The notes under the pieces were generated by a model, which ran no database searches, was not told where the DNA came from, and saw only the letters and a program-made list of their open reading frames with translations. Shown here piece by piece: positions 6,087 to 6,544 of a stretch of 6,544 nucleotides of DNA. Position 1 is the first letter of the stretch. The number at the start of each line of letters is the position of its first letter. The position numbers and the translations under genes were made by a program. Where the stretch lies: NCBI GenBank assembly GCA_017940705.1, contig JAGAYB010000081.1, positions 1 to 6,544 of the forward strand. Direction: 5' to 3'. The stretch is from Selenomonas sp. Lineage in GTDB: Bacteria; Bacillota_C; Negativicutes; Selenomonadales; Selenomonadaceae.

Positions 6087-6199
6087 ATGTGCGAGTACCG
6101 AGAAGCCTTGCTACGACTAAGTTCCGAGCCTTTTGCAGTATCCTCGGGGCAATGTCCCAAAGCATACCTTATCTGGTTGCAACCTCTACGAACTCACAT
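6087..6199 (-). ncRNA. Branched structured RNA in the prfC 5' leader, class unknown
   Basis: The minus-strand RNA folds by eye into a closed multi-branch element. P1a pairs AUGUGAGU (6199-6192) with ACUCGCACAU (6096-6087), with a 2-base bulge. An internal loop follows, then P1b pairs AGAGGUUGC (6187-6179) with GCAAGGCUUCU (6111-6101), with a GG bulge. Inside the junction, hairpin P2 (6168-6137) pairs GGUAU/AUACU and UUGGG/CCCGA around ACAUUGC, and a smaller P3 pairs GGCU (6130-6127) with AGUC (6118-6115). An alternative to P3 pairs CCGAG with CUCGG. Its 5' end coincides with the predicted transcription start. The shape is riboswitch-like, with purine-rich unpaired strands (AACCAGAUAA, GCAAAA), but I match it to no class I know. 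The fold was not computed. Confidence 0.5.
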
Positions 6200-6206
6200 A
6201 TTATCC

Positions 6207-6236
6207 ATTCTACCATAAAATAAGAAGGGAATACAA
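6207..6236 (-). promoter_or_regulatory. Promoter of prfC and its leader
   Basis: The minus strand carries an extended -10, TGG then TAGAAT (6212-6207), an 18-base spacer and a weak -35 TTGTAT (6236-6231). The predicted start near 6200 coincides with the first base of the P1a stem of the leader RNA. The -35 overlaps the tail of the upstream terminator, marking the boundary between the recombinase remnant and the prfC unit. Confidence 0.65.
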
Positions 6237-6269
6237 GAAAATTGGCACGGGACTTTGCCCGCGCCAATT
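6232..6269 (-). terminator. Intrinsic terminator after the recombinase remnant
   Basis: Arms 6240-6251 and 6258-6269 pair over 12 positions around a 6-base loop. The plus-strand A-C mismatch becomes G-U on the minus strand, giving the orientation. It is followed by AATTTTCTTGT on the minus strand and begins one base after the TAA at 6271-6273. Confidence 0.82.
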
Positions 6270-6270
6270 C

Positions 6271-6544
6271 TTAACTTATATGAATTTCTGTCCCATCCTT
6301 GAATGTCACGCTGATATCCTCTTTGCTGTATACAGTCATGAAGTCCACCAGCGTTCCCCACAAACCTTCATCAAATTCCGTCACCGACCCACTCTGAGCA
6401 GTAAGTGCTTGGGCAAAACCGTCCAGCCGCTCTGATTTTGCGTGTCGAGCCTTGATGGACTTTACTATCTCATCATGTCTGTCTTTCGTGGCCTCGTAAT
6501 CAACACATTAAAGAAGATGAATCTCTTGGTGAAGGTTTCTGCAT
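6271..6544 (-). pseudogene. C-terminal remnant of a large serine recombinase
   Basis: The frame ending at TAA 6273-6271 is open for 78 codons back to 6507. It encodes DYEATKDRHDEIVKSIKAR, a coiled-coil-like stretch, then VTEFDEGLWGTLVDFMTVYS and ISVTFKDGTEIHIS. This matches the end of large serine (resolvase/invertase-type) recombinases of integrative elements, where a coiled coil is followed by a LW..LVDFVTVYSK..I.FTFKDGTEI tail. A TAA at 6510-6508 interrupts the frame, no start or ribosome binding site follows it, and the codons upstream of the stop in any frame do not resemble the family clearly. I infer a decayed gene with a nonsense change or a small indel near 6500-6512. The catalytic N-terminal domain, if any remains, lies outside the window. 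The alternative is a sequencing error in an intact gene. Confidence 0.75.

Noticed and set aside
6085..6165. A 26-codon upstream ORF in the prfC leader (ATG 6165, TGA 6087-6085)
   Set aside because: The AAGG before its ATG is only one base away and the ORF lies across the P2/P3 stems. Its Arg-rich product resembles nothing, so RNA structure explains the region better.
6087..6187. Lysine riboswitch
   Set aside because: The GUAGAGGUUGC start is similar, but the GAAAGG, GCCGAAG and UGUCA-type core strings and the five-helix layout are absent, and prfC is not a lysine gene.
6038..6200. T-box leader
   Set aside because: No AGGGUGGNACCGCG-type T-box sequence is present, and the downstream gene is not a tRNA synthetase or amino-acid gene.
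1..6544. CRISPR array, toxin-antitoxin pair, defence system or insertion sequence
   Set aside because: No spaced direct repeats, paired small ORFs with good start sites, or terminal inverted repeats were seen. The only mobile-element trace is the recombinase tail at the right edge.

Overview
The window looks like an ordinary chromosomal stretch of a low-to-mid GC Gram-positive-lineage bacterium. I infer Bacillota, most likely the Negativicutes (Selenomonas-type), from protein style, strong GGAGG ribosome binding sites, TTG starts and a single-domain DhaM. That is a judgement from sequence feel, not from a search. Nearly everything is on the minus strand; one gene runs on the plus strand.

Reading the minus strand from the right edge: (1) 6271-6544 holds the C-terminal tail of a large serine recombinase, with an in-frame stop at 6508-6510, closed by a terminator at 6232-6269. 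It looks like a mobile-element remnant. (2) A promoter at 6207-6236 starts a roughly 200-base untranslated leader that folds into a branched RNA (6087-6199) plus a second hairpin (6038-6082). It leads into prfC, peptide chain release factor 3, which starts at a TTG at 5999. (3) prfC ends at a strong two-way terminator (4329-4371) shared with a convergent plus-strand gene, 3533-4315, a stand-alone HIT/GalT-superfamily protein with CxxC and HPHxQ motifs. (4) Divergent from that gene is tRNA-Arg(CCG) at 3317-3391, with a near-consensus promoter and its own terminator. (5) A universal stress protein gene lies at 2769-3149. (6) The operon dhaK-dhaL-dhaM encodes the PTS-dependent dihydroxyacetone kinase. 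It is followed 13 bases later by a nitroreductase gene that runs off the left edge.

DhaK holds dihydroxyacetone on His218, DhaL carries ADP/ATP, and DhaM passes phosphate from the general PTS (HPr) through His9 to DhaL. DhaM here is the EIIA-like domain only, so enzyme I and HPr must come from elsewhere. The operon therefore feeds dihydroxyacetone into glycolysis at the cost of phosphoenolpyruvate. No DhaR/DhaS-type regulator, glycerol dehydrogenase or facilitator gene is visible in the window.

I see no defence system, CRISPR array, intact mobile element or new enzyme cluster. The feature I cannot assign to a known class, and the best candidate for something undescribed, is the folded RNA in front of prfC.
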